This document shows, piece by piece, positions 55,132-64,000 of a DNA stretch of 64,000 nucleotides. The stretch covers positions 62,001 through 126,000 of the forward strand of contig JAEYMU010000002.1 in the NCBI GenBank assembly GCA_023407175.1, read 5' to 3'. Source of the stretch: Bacillota bacterium. GTDB taxonomy: Bacteria; Bacillota_A; Clostridia; Lachnospirales; Lachnospiraceae. Position 1 is the stretch's first letter. The number at the start of each line of letters is the position of its first letter. Made by a program: the position numbers and the translations under genes. The notes under the pieces were generated by a model. That model was not told where the DNA came from, did no database searches, and saw nothing but the letters and a program-made list of their open reading frames with translations.

Positions 55132-56853
55132 ATGAAGGATAATTTCATTAAGCTATTGAATAAAATACGCAATTCAATAAAAATCAAGATCATTTTCATC
55201 TATGTAATGTCTTTGATAGCCGTATATATTATTACCTGGTGGGTCTTATCCGTATTTCTGTTTCAGCCCCTGGAAAGGGAGCGTGAAAGAAGTATGACCT
55301 ATAACTCGGAAAAGGTTGTCAATGATATCAGAAGATTAAGTGAGAATTACGATAATGTTCTATATCTCCTAAGTAATAATCATATCATCTATGACTCCCT
55401 GTCCGATCAGTGCAAAAATTATGAACAGGTATGGGAGGCGCTGACTGATATCAAATATACGTTACGGGAAGACCTGGCCAGGTCATCCGTTATAAAAAGA
55501 CTTGAAATCTATCAGCAGGGCAGTGACATCGGTCAGGACGGTAAATTTGTCTTTGCCGATGAATTTGATGAAACAATGCTTAAGAATACGGATTGGGCGG
55601 AGGAAACCATCGACCATACAGTGCTTCTGTGCAAATATCAGAAGATTTCCTATCTCTATCATGATGTAAAGGCGTATTTAAAAATAGCGATAAAGAGCCA
55701 GGAAGCCTTTGGGGAAGCGCTGATCCTGGAGCGGGATATGAGCGGAACCGTATTCCTATCGAATGAAGAGGGTATTATAATTGCTTCTTCTCAGACTGCT
55801 TCGGTGGGAGAAAGCATAAACAGTATTCTGTCGGAGGATGGGCAGGGATTTCAGAACGGTCAGATCCTGGAAGATGGTAAACTAATGATAATGAAAAGCC
55901 AGGTCAATGACCTGTGGAATGTATGGCTGCTGGTCTCGTCAAGCCGGTTTGACGCGCAGGTTAATAATTCAAAATTCATTGCAGGCTTCATTCTATTGTG
56001 GTATGGGGCTGTCTCCGGAATTGTGCTTAGCCTGTTGCTAAGCAAGGTGTTTGGCAGGCTTCATAAGCTGGGTGAAAACATGGAGCAGATTCAGGGTGAT
56101 ATCAGCTATATTATGATTCCTGAAAAGCATGATGAGGTTACCGTACTTGAAATAAAATACAACAGCATGTTAAAAAAGCTGGAGAATGTTGTGGATGAGA
56201 TGGCAGAGGTCAGGAGCCAGAAGCAGAGGTTTGAATTTAAAAGTCTGGAATCACAGATCAATCCGCATTTTTTGTACAATACCCTTGGTGTAATGCGCTG
56301 GGAAGCGCTGGAATGCGGGAGTCAGAAGCTGGTGGCAATGATTGATGATCTTACCGCCTTTTACCGGCTCTCCCTAAATAAGGGCCGGGGCCTGCTCAGC
56401 GTTGAAAAGGAGATGAAGCTGGTTCAGGCTTATATCAATATCCAGCAGATGCGTTGGGATAATGTCGTTGATGTGGGTATTAATATGAATCCTAATGTGA
56501 AAGAGATCATTATACCTAAAATGATTTTGCAGCCCCTGGTAGAAAATATCTGGCTGCATGGCAATATTACTGCGGAGGGCAATCGACGGGTTGAGATCAA
56601 TGTGTTGGATTCTAATGATAAGATAGAATTGAAAATATGGGATAACGGAGACGGGATTCCGGAAGAAATCATTCATAAATTTAATTTAAACAGGGAGATT
56701 GAAGGGGATTCTTTTGGAATCGGCATTCAGTTTATCCGCAATATACTAAGGTATTATTATGGAGATGATTTTGTATATGAAGTAACCAGCAATAATCAAT
56801 CGGGTACATTAGTTCGTATTGAACTGCCCAAGGAAATGGGAGTGATTACATGA
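55132..56853 (+). CDS. YesM-type sensor histidine kinase (second system)
   Basis: A 573-residue membrane kinase. The frame opens with TTG at 55099, but AGGAAGG eight bases upstream supports the ATG at 55132. Membrane segment 1 is at about 20-45, an extracellular sensor at 46-280, membrane segment 2 at about 282-303, and a HAMP linker follows. The phospho-acceptor is His379 in QINPHFLYNTL; the ATPase domain has LVENIWLHG (N box) and WDNGDGIPEE. It overlaps the regulator gene by four bases (ATGA). The sensed ligand should be that of the adjacent transporter. Confidence 0.93.
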   Translation: MKDNFIKLLNKIRNSIKIKIIFIYVMSLIAVYIITWWVLSVFLFQPLERERERSMTYNSEKVVNDIRRLSENYDNVLYLLSNNHIIYDSLSDQCKNYEQVWEALTDIKYTLREDLARSSVIKRLEIYQQGSDIGQDGKFVFADEFDETMLKNTDWAEETIDHTVLLCKYQKISYLYHDVKAYLKIAIKSQEAFGEALILERDMSGTVFLSNEEGIIIASSQTASVGESINSILSEDGQGFQNGQILEDGKLMIMKSQVNDLWNVWLLVSSSRFDAQVNNSKFIAGFILLWYGAVSGIVLSLLLSKVFGRLHKLGENMEQIQGDISYIMIPEKHDEVTVLEIKYNSMLKKLENVVDEMAEVRSQKQRFEFKSLESQINPHFLYNTLGVMRWEALECGSQKLVAMIDDLTAFYRLSLNKGRGLLSVEKEMKLVQAYINIQQMRWDNVVDVGINMNPNVKEIIIPKMILQPLVENIWLHGNITAEGNRRVEINVLDSNDKIELKIWDNGDGIPEEIIHKFNLNREIEGDSFGIGIQFIRNILRYYYGDDFVYEVTSNNQSGTLVRIELPKEMGVIT

Positions 56854-57629
56854 AAGTCTTAATTATTGATGATGAGCCCGTACATGTACGGGGAATCATT
56901 AAATATGTAAATTGGAGTAATCTGGGATTTGAAAAGATAGCGGGAAGCTACAGTGCAAAAGAAGCTTTGAAGATAATACAGGAAGAACCCTTTGATTTAA
57001 TTGTGACAGATATCAATATGCCGGAGCTTAACGGACTGGAACTGATCCGAAGCATCTATATGCTGGGAAAGCAGCCGGATATCATGATTGTAAGCGGCTA
57101 TAATGAATTCACATATGCCCAGGAAGCAATCCGGTTAGGTGTCTGCGCCTATATATTAAAGCCGGTAAAGCCGGAAGAAATCGAGGAGAACGTAAAACTT
57201 CTGTTGGGAAAGAAGAGGAAGGAGAATTATAATAGTGGGAATAAGGAGGAATTCGTTTTCTTTGATGAATTAAAAGGCGAAGGCGGCGATGAAGAAAGAA
57301 AAAAGATTCATCCTACCATTCAGAAAATCGTAATATACATAACCAGGAACTATAGTAAGGATATCACCCTGCAGGAAATTGCAGAGGAGTATAAGATTAA
57401 TGACAGTTATCTCAGCGCATTATTTAAGAAAGAAATCGGTATGAACTTAAGCAGCTATTTACAGAGATACCGTCTGTACAGGGCCATGGATTTATTGAAA
57501 AATTCGGATCTGCGGATCAATGAGATTGCCTATAAGGTCGGTTATCAAAATCCCTGTTATTTCACAGAGCAGTTTAAAAAGATCTATCATATTACACCGA
57601 GTGAACTTAGAAAAGACATAATTATATAA
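56850..57629 (+). CDS. AraC-type response regulator (YesN-like, second system)
   Basis: A 259-residue response regulator. The receiver domain has IIDDEP, phospho-acceptor Asp54 in IVTDINMPELNG and the lysine in ILKPVKP. A short acidic-basic linker (about 120-155) leads to an AraC helix-turn-helix (about 160-257) with ITLQEIAEEYKINDSYLSALF and INEIAYKVGYQNPCYF. It is coupled to the kinase by overlap and should control the transporter genes at 51440. Confidence 0.93.
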   Translation: MKVLIIDDEPVHVRGIIKYVNWSNLGFEKIAGSYSAKEALKIIQEEPFDLIVTDINMPELNGLELIRSIYMLGKQPDIMIVSGYNEFTYAQEAIRLGVCAYILKPVKPEEIEENVKLLLGKKRKENYNSGNKEEFVFFDELKGEGGDEERKKIHPTIQKIVIYITRNYSKDITLQEIAEEYKINDSYLSALFKKEIGMNLSSYLQRYRLYRAMDLLKNSDLRINEIAYKVGYQNPCYFTEQFKKIYHITPSELRKDIII

Positions 57630-57668
57630 CAAACACATTTCAGCAAAGTAAAATCCGGTTTGGTATTA

Positions 57669-57693
57669 TAAATTCATGAAAACTATCCGATAT
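57669..57693 (+). promoter_or_regulatory. Candidate sigma-D (flagellar) promoter of the large flagellin
   Basis: TCCGATAT at 57686-57693 matches seven of eight bases of the flagellar -10 box GCCGATAT. TAAA lies at 57669-57672, 13 bases before it, slightly shorter than the usual 14-16. It is about 160 bases before the flagellin ATG. Confidence 0.35.
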
Positions 57694-57853
57694 AGACTTT
57701 ATATTGCAGATAGACAGGATTGCCGGAAATCATTTTAGTGGTAATATCCATTGTTACAATACCGGTATTTTCCGGATATATAAAAAATATTTTATTAACT
57801 TATAATAGACGGTAGTTAAAAGCTTCAGACTGACGGACGAGGGAGGACCTGCG

Positions 57854-60334
57854 ATGGTAATACAGCATAATATGGCCGTAATGTTTGCCCAGAGGCAGAT
57901 GAAAGGGATTGGTAATTATAAAGCAAAGGCCGGAGAAAAATTATCAACCGGATATCAAATCAACCGGGCATCCGATGATGCGGCAAGACTTACCATTTCA
58001 GAAAGAATGAGAGCGCAGATGCGGGGGTTGGATACGGCCAGCAATAATGTCAGAGACGGCAGTCTTTATTGCGGTGTGGCGGAGGGAGCCCTGGGAGAGG
58101 TTCATTCCATGCTGGACAGGATAAAAGAATTGTCGGTTCAGGCAGCCAATGATACTAACACAGCAGACGACAGGGCAGGTCTTGATAAAGAGGTTCAACA
58201 GCTGAAGGAAGAGATTACTTCTATTTTCCGAAACACGGAATTTAATTCAACCAAAATCTGGCAGGCAGCATATGTTCCTGAAGTGGGAGGAATATGTACC
58301 GATTTTAGCCTGTACAATGTGGAGGATGCCGGGAGCAGCTACTATGGCGGAATTATATACATGAACCACCGGTATTCCTGGGAGGATCTTGGTGTTACCA
58401 ACTGGGATTCTACAAATCACATTTTTACTTCAACTACCAGCTATACTGTTAATGCAGGACTTCTTCATAATAATGGGTATGATATGGGAGACAGTTCGAC
58501 ACATGATAATTATATCTCCTCGGATAATACCGGGGCAGTATTTAAGATTTATACCACTGAGGGCGGCACGGCTGTCGGACTTGAGAAGTCCTATAGCTGG
58601 AAAGCGGATAATACAGGAATTTATATTGATAATGTGATGACCAACGGAGCTCCCCATTCAGAGGAAGGAAATACTACCTGGGGAGCGATGGGATTAACAA
58701 GCGGTCAGTATGTGCTTGGAGGAACCTACACCTTTCAATACTATGGTATGGAGGTATCCTTTGAAGTGCCGGAGGAAGGCGCCGAATGGCCGGACTTTTT
58801 AGGAGGAATTAATAATACGTTGATCGATATTGACTGGCATAGTAAATATTTTTCAACAGATAAATCCGAGACGGTGGAATTCCAGAATAATAATACCATC
58901 CATATCGATAATTCAAACAAGGACTTTATAGCGACAGGACTGAATGCTTATACTGTACAGGCGGATGCTGACGGTATTTGGGTGAGAAACAGCAGTTCTG
59001 CGAAGGAACAATTGGATAAATCGGATGCATCCGGGGTAAAGGGAAGCTTAATCCGTTGGGAGGAGCTTTATGATGCGGAGGGCTATCCCATAACCTCCTG
59101 GGGGCTGGATGAGAATTCAAACCACGCTACAGACCAGAATGGTCCGAGTATCACGGACGGAGGGGATACGGGAGTTACATTAAGTGATGAGGCGACGTAT
59201 AGTTATACAGACAGTCCTCTGGGCAATACCTTTTCCCTTGACTTTAAGCTGCTGAAGGAAGCAAGCCGGGGAGCGGTAATCCGTGATATTAACGGTTCCA
59301 CCTTAAGCGGAGGAGTGGTGTCGCCAACTGCAATCAAAGCTTTCGTATCCGGTTCCTCAAGCTTCGTATCCTCCGGAGCATCCAGCAGCCTATCCTTCCT
59401 GACCCAAAGAGATCAATTAAACAGAAAGTTTTTAAATGACAGTGAAGATATTGCTTCAGGAACGCTGTCGGTAAACGGCACAGGCAATCTTCAGCTGCTT
59501 TTAAATGAAGCAGGCGGAGGCAGCGGTTCCTATACCTTAACCTCCTCTCAAAATTATTCTGCACTTATAACGGAAATATCGGACAATCTGATTAACTCTG
59601 CAAAGAATATCTATTATGCTGCAGCAGGTTCACCAGATCCTACTGCCAAGCTGGGAATGGGTGAATATACCTTTACCTTTCAAAACGGCAGTGATACGGT
59701 AAGCGTGAGAATGGATTTAACCAATATCAAATACAGTGATATTGTTGCTTCTGGCAAAACACCATATGACAGCGATTTCGCGGCGGGTGTTGCCTCATAT
59801 GTTCAGGACGGGATGACAGATTTTCTGAAATCCACCCTAATGATAGGCGGAAACGGTGAAACCTATCAAAATCTGTACCTTAACGAACAATCGGTTTTAG
59901 ATAATGTTGCCGTCAATGTGCCGGTAATCGATGGGTATGACCTTTCCTTAAATATACAGACAGGAGCAAATGCAAACCAGAACATTGAGCTTTCCTATGA
60001 TTATCTGAGACTGGGAAGCCTTGGTATTAAATCTGCAAATGTATTGACCAGAGAAGATGCGCAGCATGCAATTCTAAGCGTGGACGGGGCAATTAAAAAG
60101 GTTTCCGAACAAAGAGCCGTATTTGGGGTTTATATGAACCGTTTTAATCATGCAGGTCTGATTAATGATAGTACCAGTGAAAACCTGCAGGCTGCAGAAG
60201 CTAAAATGCGGGATACAAATATGGCAAAGGAAACCGTTAATAATATGAAATATACCATTCTTGAGCAGGCTGCACAGGCAGTTATGGCTCAGGCTAACCA
60301 GTCCTCCGAAGGCATATTGCAATTATTACAATAA
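57854..60334 (+). CDS. Unusual large flagellin (826 residues) with a long variable domain
   Basis: Residues 1-130 are flagellin D0/D1 (MVIQHNMAVMFAQRQM, LSTGYQINRASDD), and the last 120 or so are the C-terminal D1/D0 (MRDTNMAKETVNNMKYTILEQA, ILQLLQ). The 550-residue middle is rich in Gly, Ser, Asn, Tyr and Trp and shows no HExxH, so it is not a flagellinolysin. Cys73 lies in D1 and Cys148 at its edge; most flagellins lack cysteine. DDAARLTISERMRAQM has Arg where the family has Gly. GGGAGGA precedes the ATG. It is far from the first flagellin and FliS, and probably a minor or specialised filament subunit; this is inference. Confidence 0.9.
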   Translation: MVIQHNMAVMFAQRQMKGIGNYKAKAGEKLSTGYQINRASDDAARLTISERMRAQMRGLDTASNNVRDGSLYCGVAEGALGEVHSMLDRIKELSVQAANDTNTADDRAGLDKEVQQLKEEITSIFRNTEFNSTKIWQAAYVPEVGGICTDFSLYNVEDAGSSYYGGIIYMNHRYSWEDLGVTNWDSTNHIFTSTTSYTVNAGLLHNNGYDMGDSSTHDNYISSDNTGAVFKIYTTEGGTAVGLEKSYSWKADNTGIYIDNVMTNGAPHSEEGNTTWGAMGLTSGQYVLGGTYTFQYYGMEVSFEVPEEGAEWPDFLGGINNTLIDIDWHSKYFSTDKSETVEFQNNNTIHIDNSNKDFIATGLNAYTVQADADGIWVRNSSSAKEQLDKSDASGVKGSLIRWEELYDAEGYPITSWGLDENSNHATDQNGPSITDGGDTGVTLSDEATYSYTDSPLGNTFSLDFKLLKEASRGAVIRDINGSTLSGGVVSPTAIKAFVSGSSSFVSSGASSSLSFLTQRDQLNRKFLNDSEDIASGTLSVNGTGNLQLLLNEAGGGSGSYTLTSSQNYSALITEISDNLINSAKNIYYAAAGSPDPTAKLGMGEYTFTFQNGSDTVSVRMDLTNIKYSDIVASGKTPYDSDFAAGVASYVQDGMTDFLKSTLMIGGNGETYQNLYLNEQSVLDNVAVNVPVIDGYDLSLNIQTGANANQNIELSYDYLRLGSLGIKSANVLTREDAQHAILSVDGAIKKVSEQRAVFGVYMNRFNHAGLINDSTSENLQAAEAKMRDTNMAKETVNNMKYTILEQAAQAVMAQANQSSEGILQLLQ

Positions 60335-60679
60335 GGTCCAAGGCCATTGAAGGGTTCTGCTTTCTCTTAAATAACCGTTTAAATCCCCGTGTCCCGTGGC
60401 ACAGGGATTTAAACGGTTATTTTAAAATTTGTATAAATTTATTATAAAGTCATTCTATAATTGTGTATTAATTACAAATATAGAAAAATTTGAAAAACTC
60501 AATTGACAAGTGCCCTATAATATTGTAATATTGTGACATGTCAATTTCCCCTACAAGTTTACACAAAATGATAAATAATGTTGAAAATTTCTATTAGACT
60601 TGTAAATCAAAACAAATCACCTAATTACAAATTCGGTATAACAAATTCCCCAAACATAACTGAATAGGAGGCTTCCGTA
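60335..60679. promoter_or_regulatory. Gap with terminator and strong promoter before the Tad genes
   Basis: A 345-base AT-rich gap without a gene. It holds the terminator at 60371 and a near-perfect sigma-A promoter: TTGACA at 60503-60508, 17 bases, TAATAT at 60526-60531. Transcription would start near 60538, giving a leader of about 140 bases before the TadZ-like GTG. No clear folded element was seen in that leader. Confidence 0.65.
60371..60420 (+). terminator. Strong terminator after the large flagellin
   Basis: ATAACCGTTTAAATCCC (60371-60387) pairs perfectly with GGGATTTAAACGGTTAT (60404-60420), a 17 bp stem followed by TTTTAAAATTTG. Confidence 0.88.
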
Positions 60680-61666
60680 GTGGAAAAAGTTCTGGCTGTC
60701 TATGATTCTGACTTTTTTTATACCATGCGCTTTATGGAATATATGAACCAAAGGAAGGATTCCGGGTTTCGCGTTTGCGCTTTTACCAGGAAAGAAAGTC
60801 TGGAAGAATATCTAAAGTCACATCCGGTGGAAATTCTTTTACTTGGCAATGAGGCAGTAACAGAAGAATTACTGAATGTAAAATTTATCTATCAATTGTC
60901 TGACAGACCCCACAAAAAATCGGAAAAGGGACTTGTAAAGATCTTCAAATATCAATCGGCCAGAGTGATCATGGATGAAATTTTATCAGACTATACACAA
61001 AAGGAAAACATAGAAGACAAATCCAAACATAGGAATGAAACAGAGGTGATTTCCTTGTTTGCTCCTGTACCGGGAGCAGAAAAGCTATTCTTTGCATGGT
61101 CGCTAAATTCTTTACTATCTGAAAAGAATAAAGTCCTTTTTGTTTTATTTGATCCATTGCCGATTCCCTTATTTTCCGCCACGGATAATAAAAACCAAAG
61201 CCTAACGGAATTTATTTATCACTTGAAGGAGAGTTCTGACCCGATAGAAAAAATGAAACCTCTGTTAGTGCAAAACGGAAGAAGCTTTCTTCTTTCCGGA
61301 ACCGGACATGGAGCCGATATCTTATCCCTGAACAGGGAGGATATTCAAAAGTGGGTAAAAGAGCTTAGAAGCAGCACGGAATTTCAAGCAGTCGTTTTCT
61401 ATCTAAGCTGTTATTCAGAGGCAATGCTTGAGCTGATGAAGCTAAGCGATAAAAGCCTTACGCTCATGCTGAATAATCCCTATGAAACCGCAGTAATTAA
61501 GGAATGGGAGCAGCAGATGGGCCGTTGCGGAAACGGAGCCGTTTTGGATAAAATCAGATATCTAAAGCTGCAGGGAGAAGCTCCTATCGTTGATTTTCCT
61601 ATTACGATGCAGGAGCTGATGAACAGTCCGGTATGGGAACAGGCCGCTTCCTGTCTGTATGGATAA
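60680..61666 (+). CDS. TadZ/CpaE-like pilus assembly protein without a complete P-loop
   Basis: A 328-residue protein at the head of a Tad locus. The N-terminal 100 residues look like a degenerate receiver domain, and the rest like a MinD/ParA-type ATPase fold (VISLFAPVPGAEK then KVLFVLFDPLP, and QAVVFYLS). The segment where Walker A should be reads PVPGAEK, without GK[ST]T, so ATP binding is doubtful. TadZ proteins place the Tad machine in the cell. The start is GTG, with AGGAGG eight bases upstream. Confidence 0.7.
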   Translation: MEKVLAVYDSDFFYTMRFMEYMNQRKDSGFRVCAFTRKESLEEYLKSHPVEILLLGNEAVTEELLNVKFIYQLSDRPHKKSEKGLVKIFKYQSARVIMDEILSDYTQKENIEDKSKHRNETEVISLFAPVPGAEKLFFAWSLNSLLSEKNKVLFVLFDPLPIPLFSATDNKNQSLTEFIYHLKESSDPIEKMKPLLVQNGRSFLLSGTGHGADILSLNREDIQKWVKELRSSTEFQAVVFYLSCYSEAMLELMKLSDKSLTLMLNNPYETAVIKEWEQQMGRCGNGAVLDKIRYLKLQGEAPIVDFPITMQELMNSPVWEQAASCLYG

Positions 61667-61683
61667 GGAAAGCAGGTGCAGGC

Positions 61684-62919
61684 ATGGAACGTATTAAGGA
61701 GCTGCTAAAAGAAAGAGTAATCAGTGATATTGATTTAAACAGGGATGTTCAGGATAGTGAGCTTCTTGACAGGATAGATTATGAAATTACAAACTACGGT
61801 AAAGAAGCTTATATCAGCATACAGGATAAGATCAGACTTAGAAGAGACATTTTCAATTCCATCCGCAGACTTGATATTTTACAGGAATTAATCGAGGATA
61901 CGGCCATTACCGAAATTATGGTTAATGGACCTAACCATATATTCATTGAAAGAGACGGAAAGATTTATCCAAGTGGCAGATGCTTTGAATCCATACAGAA
62001 GCTGGAGGATGTGGTTCAGCAGATCGTATCACATTTCAACCGGATTATTAATGAGGCCAGTCCGATTGTAGATTCAAGGTTACCTGACGGATCACGGGTG
62101 AATATCGTATTGTCACCTGTTTCCTTGGAGGGACCCGTTATAACCATCAGAAAATTTCCTGAGACGCCCATGACCATGGAACGGCTAATTGAGTTGGAAG
62201 CTATCAGCAGGGAGGCAGCAGCTTTTTTACAAAGGTTAGTTACGGCGGGTTATAATATTTTTATCAGTGGGGGCACCGGCTCTGGAAAAACAACATTTCT
62301 TAATGTTCTTTCTAATTTCATCCCCTTCGGCGAAAGAATTATTACGATTGAGGATTCTGTGGAACTCCAGATACGTAATATCTCAAATCTTGTCCGCCTG
62401 GAGGTCCGTAATGCCAACTCGGAGGGATGTAATGAGATTACCATACGTGATCTTATCAAAACATCCCTTCGAATGAGACCAGACCGCATCATCGTAGGAG
62501 AAGTAAGAGATGTTGCTGCGGTAGACATGCTTCAGGCAATGAATACCGGTCATGACGGCTCCATGTCAACCGGTCATGCCAATTCACCGGCGGATATGCT
62601 GAACCGCCTGGAGACCATGGTGCTTCTGGGAGCAGAGATCCCTCTTCCTGCCATCCGAAGGCAGATTGCTTCCGCAATTGATATTATCGTACATCTGGGA
62701 AGATTAAGGGATCGTTCCCGAAGACTTCTTGAGATTACAGAGATATTGGATTGCAGAGAAGGAGAAATACAGCTAAATCCCCTCTATGTCTTTGAGGAGA
62801 CAGGAGAGGAAAATGGAAGAGTTAAGGGTGAATTGGCTGTTAAAAACACGCTGAAAGGAACCGGTAAGTTAAAGCGTGCCGGACTCGATCCTGGCAAGGA
62901 GGCGTACGGTGATACATGA
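61684..62919 (+). CDS. tadA: Tad pilus secretion ATPase (TadA/CpaF)
   Basis: A 411-residue type II/IV secretion ATPase. The frame opens inside the previous gene at 61633, but the ATG at 61684 with GGTG just upstream gives a normal N-terminus. Walker A is GGTGSGKTT with Lys202; ITIEDSVELQ, SLRMRPDRIIVGEVRD (Walker B and Asp box) and STGHANSP (His box) follow in the usual order. It powers assembly of Flp pili. It begins 17 bases after the TadZ-like stop and overlaps the TadB gene by 11 bases. Confidence 0.95.
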   Translation: MERIKELLKERVISDIDLNRDVQDSELLDRIDYEITNYGKEAYISIQDKIRLRRDIFNSIRRLDILQELIEDTAITEIMVNGPNHIFIERDGKIYPSGRCFESIQKLEDVVQQIVSHFNRIINEASPIVDSRLPDGSRVNIVLSPVSLEGPVITIRKFPETPMTMERLIELEAISREAAAFLQRLVTAGYNIFISGGTGSGKTTFLNVLSNFIPFGERIITIEDSVELQIRNISNLVRLEVRNANSEGCNEITIRDLIKTSLRMRPDRIIVGEVRDVAAVDMLQAMNTGHDGSMSTGHANSPADMLNRLETMVLLGAEIPLPAIRRQIASAIDIIVHLGRLRDRSRRLLEITEILDCREGEIQLNPLYVFEETGEENGRVKGELAVKNTLKGTGKLKRAGLDPGKEAYGDT

Positions 62920-63652
62920 CTATAATAAATATCAGTTATCACGCATGGAAAATATAAAATATCTTCTTCAGGGGTTGGCAGGAGCAGCCATAATCGGAGT
63001 TCTTTTTTATCAAAGTATTTTTGGAATACTGGCCGCAGCTCCTATAATCTGGTTTTACCGAAGGAGCAGAATAAACAGGCTGCTTCGGGAGCGTAAATGG
63101 AAGCTGAATCTGGAATTCAAGGATGGTATTCTGGCATTATCGGCGGCACTGGAGGCAGGCTATAGTGCTGAAAATTCCTTTGAGCAGGCCGCCAGGGATT
63201 TGCACCGGCTCTATGGTGAAGCTTCCCTGATCGTCAGGGAATTCTCCTACATCAGCAATCAAATCAGGATGAATATTACAATTGAAAGGGCGCTGCATGA
63301 GTTTGGCGAACGGACAGGAGTAGAAGATATTCTAAGCTTCTGTGAGGTATTCCATACCGCCAAAAGAACCGGCGGGAATCTTATTCATATCATCAGAAAC
63401 ACAAGCAGTGTTATCAGCGATAAAATCGAAATAAAACGGGAAATTCTTACTCTTATCACAGGGAAACAGCTGGAAGCAAATATTATGAAGCTGATGCCCC
63501 TTCTTATCCTAATCTACTTATCTTTTTCATCACCGGGCTTTTTAAATCCACTTTATCATAATTTATTCGGAATGATTATCATGACTCTCTTTTTAGCAGG
63601 ATATCTGGGGGCCACTCTTGTAATTGACAGAATCGTTGATATTGAAGTATAG
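62909..63652 (+). CDS. tadB: Tad pilus membrane platform protein TadB
   Basis: A 247-residue inner-membrane protein with the type II secretion F domain (about 85-220) and two or more membrane segments (about 20-45 and near the C-terminus). The GTG at 62909 is chosen because AGGAGG lies six bases upstream; the frame opens 11 codons earlier. It pairs with the next gene to form the platform driven by TadA. The segment FCEVFHTAKRTGGNL is typical of the family. Confidence 0.9.
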   Translation: MIHDYNKYQLSRMENIKYLLQGLAGAAIIGVLFYQSIFGILAAAPIIWFYRRSRINRLLRERKWKLNLEFKDGILALSAALEAGYSAENSFEQAARDLHRLYGEASLIVREFSYISNQIRMNITIERALHEFGERTGVEDILSFCEVFHTAKRTGGNLIHIIRNTSSVISDKIEIKREILTLITGKQLEANIMKLMPLLILIYLSFSSPGFLNPLYHNLFGMIIMTLFLAGYLGATLVIDRIVDIEV

Positions 63653-63710
63653 GAAAGAACGAAAAGGATAATCATACACCGGATAGCAATCATTCAAAGG
63701 AAAGGCATGT

Positions 63711-64000
63711 TTGGTTAGCATGTTAATTATTATAATTAATCTTTTAGTTGTATTTGCATTTTTATTTTCAGTACTTCTTAGCAATATCAAGCTGGATGCT
63801 TTTATGAAATCCATTGATAAAAAAGAGCATGGCCTATATCTGGTTTATCCATTGGCAGATTATCTTCTGAACAAAACACCCTTAGGAAATTTGATAAATA
63901 AAAAAAATAGTAAGGAAGCATCCATCAAGGCACTCTATGTAACCGCCAGGCCGGAGCAAACCATAAGGCTTTTCTGGTGTGGCAAGCTTTCTTTGGTAAT
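63711..64000 (+). CDS. TadC-like pilus platform protein, 5' part only
   Basis: A frame open to the right edge. It begins with TTG at 63711 (AGGAAAGG five bases before) or ATG at 63720, and encodes a leading membrane segment (MLIIIINLLVVFAFLFSVLL), a cytoplasmic stretch with YPLADYLLNKTPLG, and ARPEQTIRLF. Position after tadA and tadB and the layout indicate TadC. The rest of the gene lies outside the window. Confidence 0.65.
   Translation, partial: MVSMLIIIINLLVVFAFLFSVLLSNIKLDAFMKSIDKKEHGLYLVYPLADYLLNKTPLGNLINKKNSKEASIKALYVTARPEQTIRLFWCGKLSLV

Noticed and set aside
57854..60334. Flagellinolysin (metallopeptidase flagellin)
   Set aside because: No HExxH motif is present in the variable domain.

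Overview
The window looks like a chromosomal segment of a motile, spore-forming, low-to-mid GC Firmicute of the Lachnospiraceae type. Supporting signs are AGGAGG ribosome sites, YesM/YesN two-component systems next to LplB/YtcP-type sugar transporters, BofA and DUF2508 sporulation-associated genes, a DUF6240-like protein beside flagellin and FliS, and a Tad pilus locus. No rRNA, tRNA, CRISPR array, prophage or insertion sequence was recognised.

Layout. 1-230 is the tail of a gene that starts outside the window. 330-2883 (minus) is a YesN/YesM pair, divergent from an orphan sugar-binding lipoprotein (3054-4505) and a 2,244-residue secreted GH85 endo-beta-N-acetylglucosaminidase (4782-11516). 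A LacI-type regulator (11612-12664, minus) faces a long operon (13013-29026): two permeases, a binding lipoprotein, GH130 phosphorylase, GH38 alpha-mannosidase, GH3, a GH20 hexosaminidase broken by an amber codon, NagB, a chemoreceptor and a ROK sugar kinase. Together these read as an N-glycan utilisation locus. The GH85 enzyme cuts the chitobiose core outside the cell, the ABC system imports the glycan, GH38 removes alpha-mannose, GH130 phosphorolyses Man-beta-1,4-GlcNAc, and the ROK kinase with NagB (plus a NagA not seen here) passes GlcNAc to glycolysis.

29139-30893 is a DUF885 lipoprotein. 31074-38623 is a flagellar block: a 1,769-residue DUF6240-like protein carrying twenty copies of a 17-residue repeat, then flagellin and FliS. 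DUF2508 and BofA follow in divergent orientation. After a MerR regulator comes a nitrogen-scavenging cluster (40798-51210): a P-II protein without the uridylylation tyrosine, a PotABCD-like transporter with a nitrilase gene inside it, two amidohydrolases, a Nim/PNPOx-type flavoprotein and an N-carbamoylputrescine-amidase-like enzyme. Two structured non-coding elements sit in this cluster.

51440-57629 is a second LplB-YtcP-lipoprotein-YesM-YesN sugar system with no hydrolases. 57854-60334 encodes an unusual 826-residue flagellin with two cysteines. A strong promoter then leads into the start of a Tad pilus locus (TadZ-like, TadA, TadB, TadC-like) that runs off the right edge.

All functions are inferred from recognisable motifs, gene order and ribosome-site placement; no database search was available.
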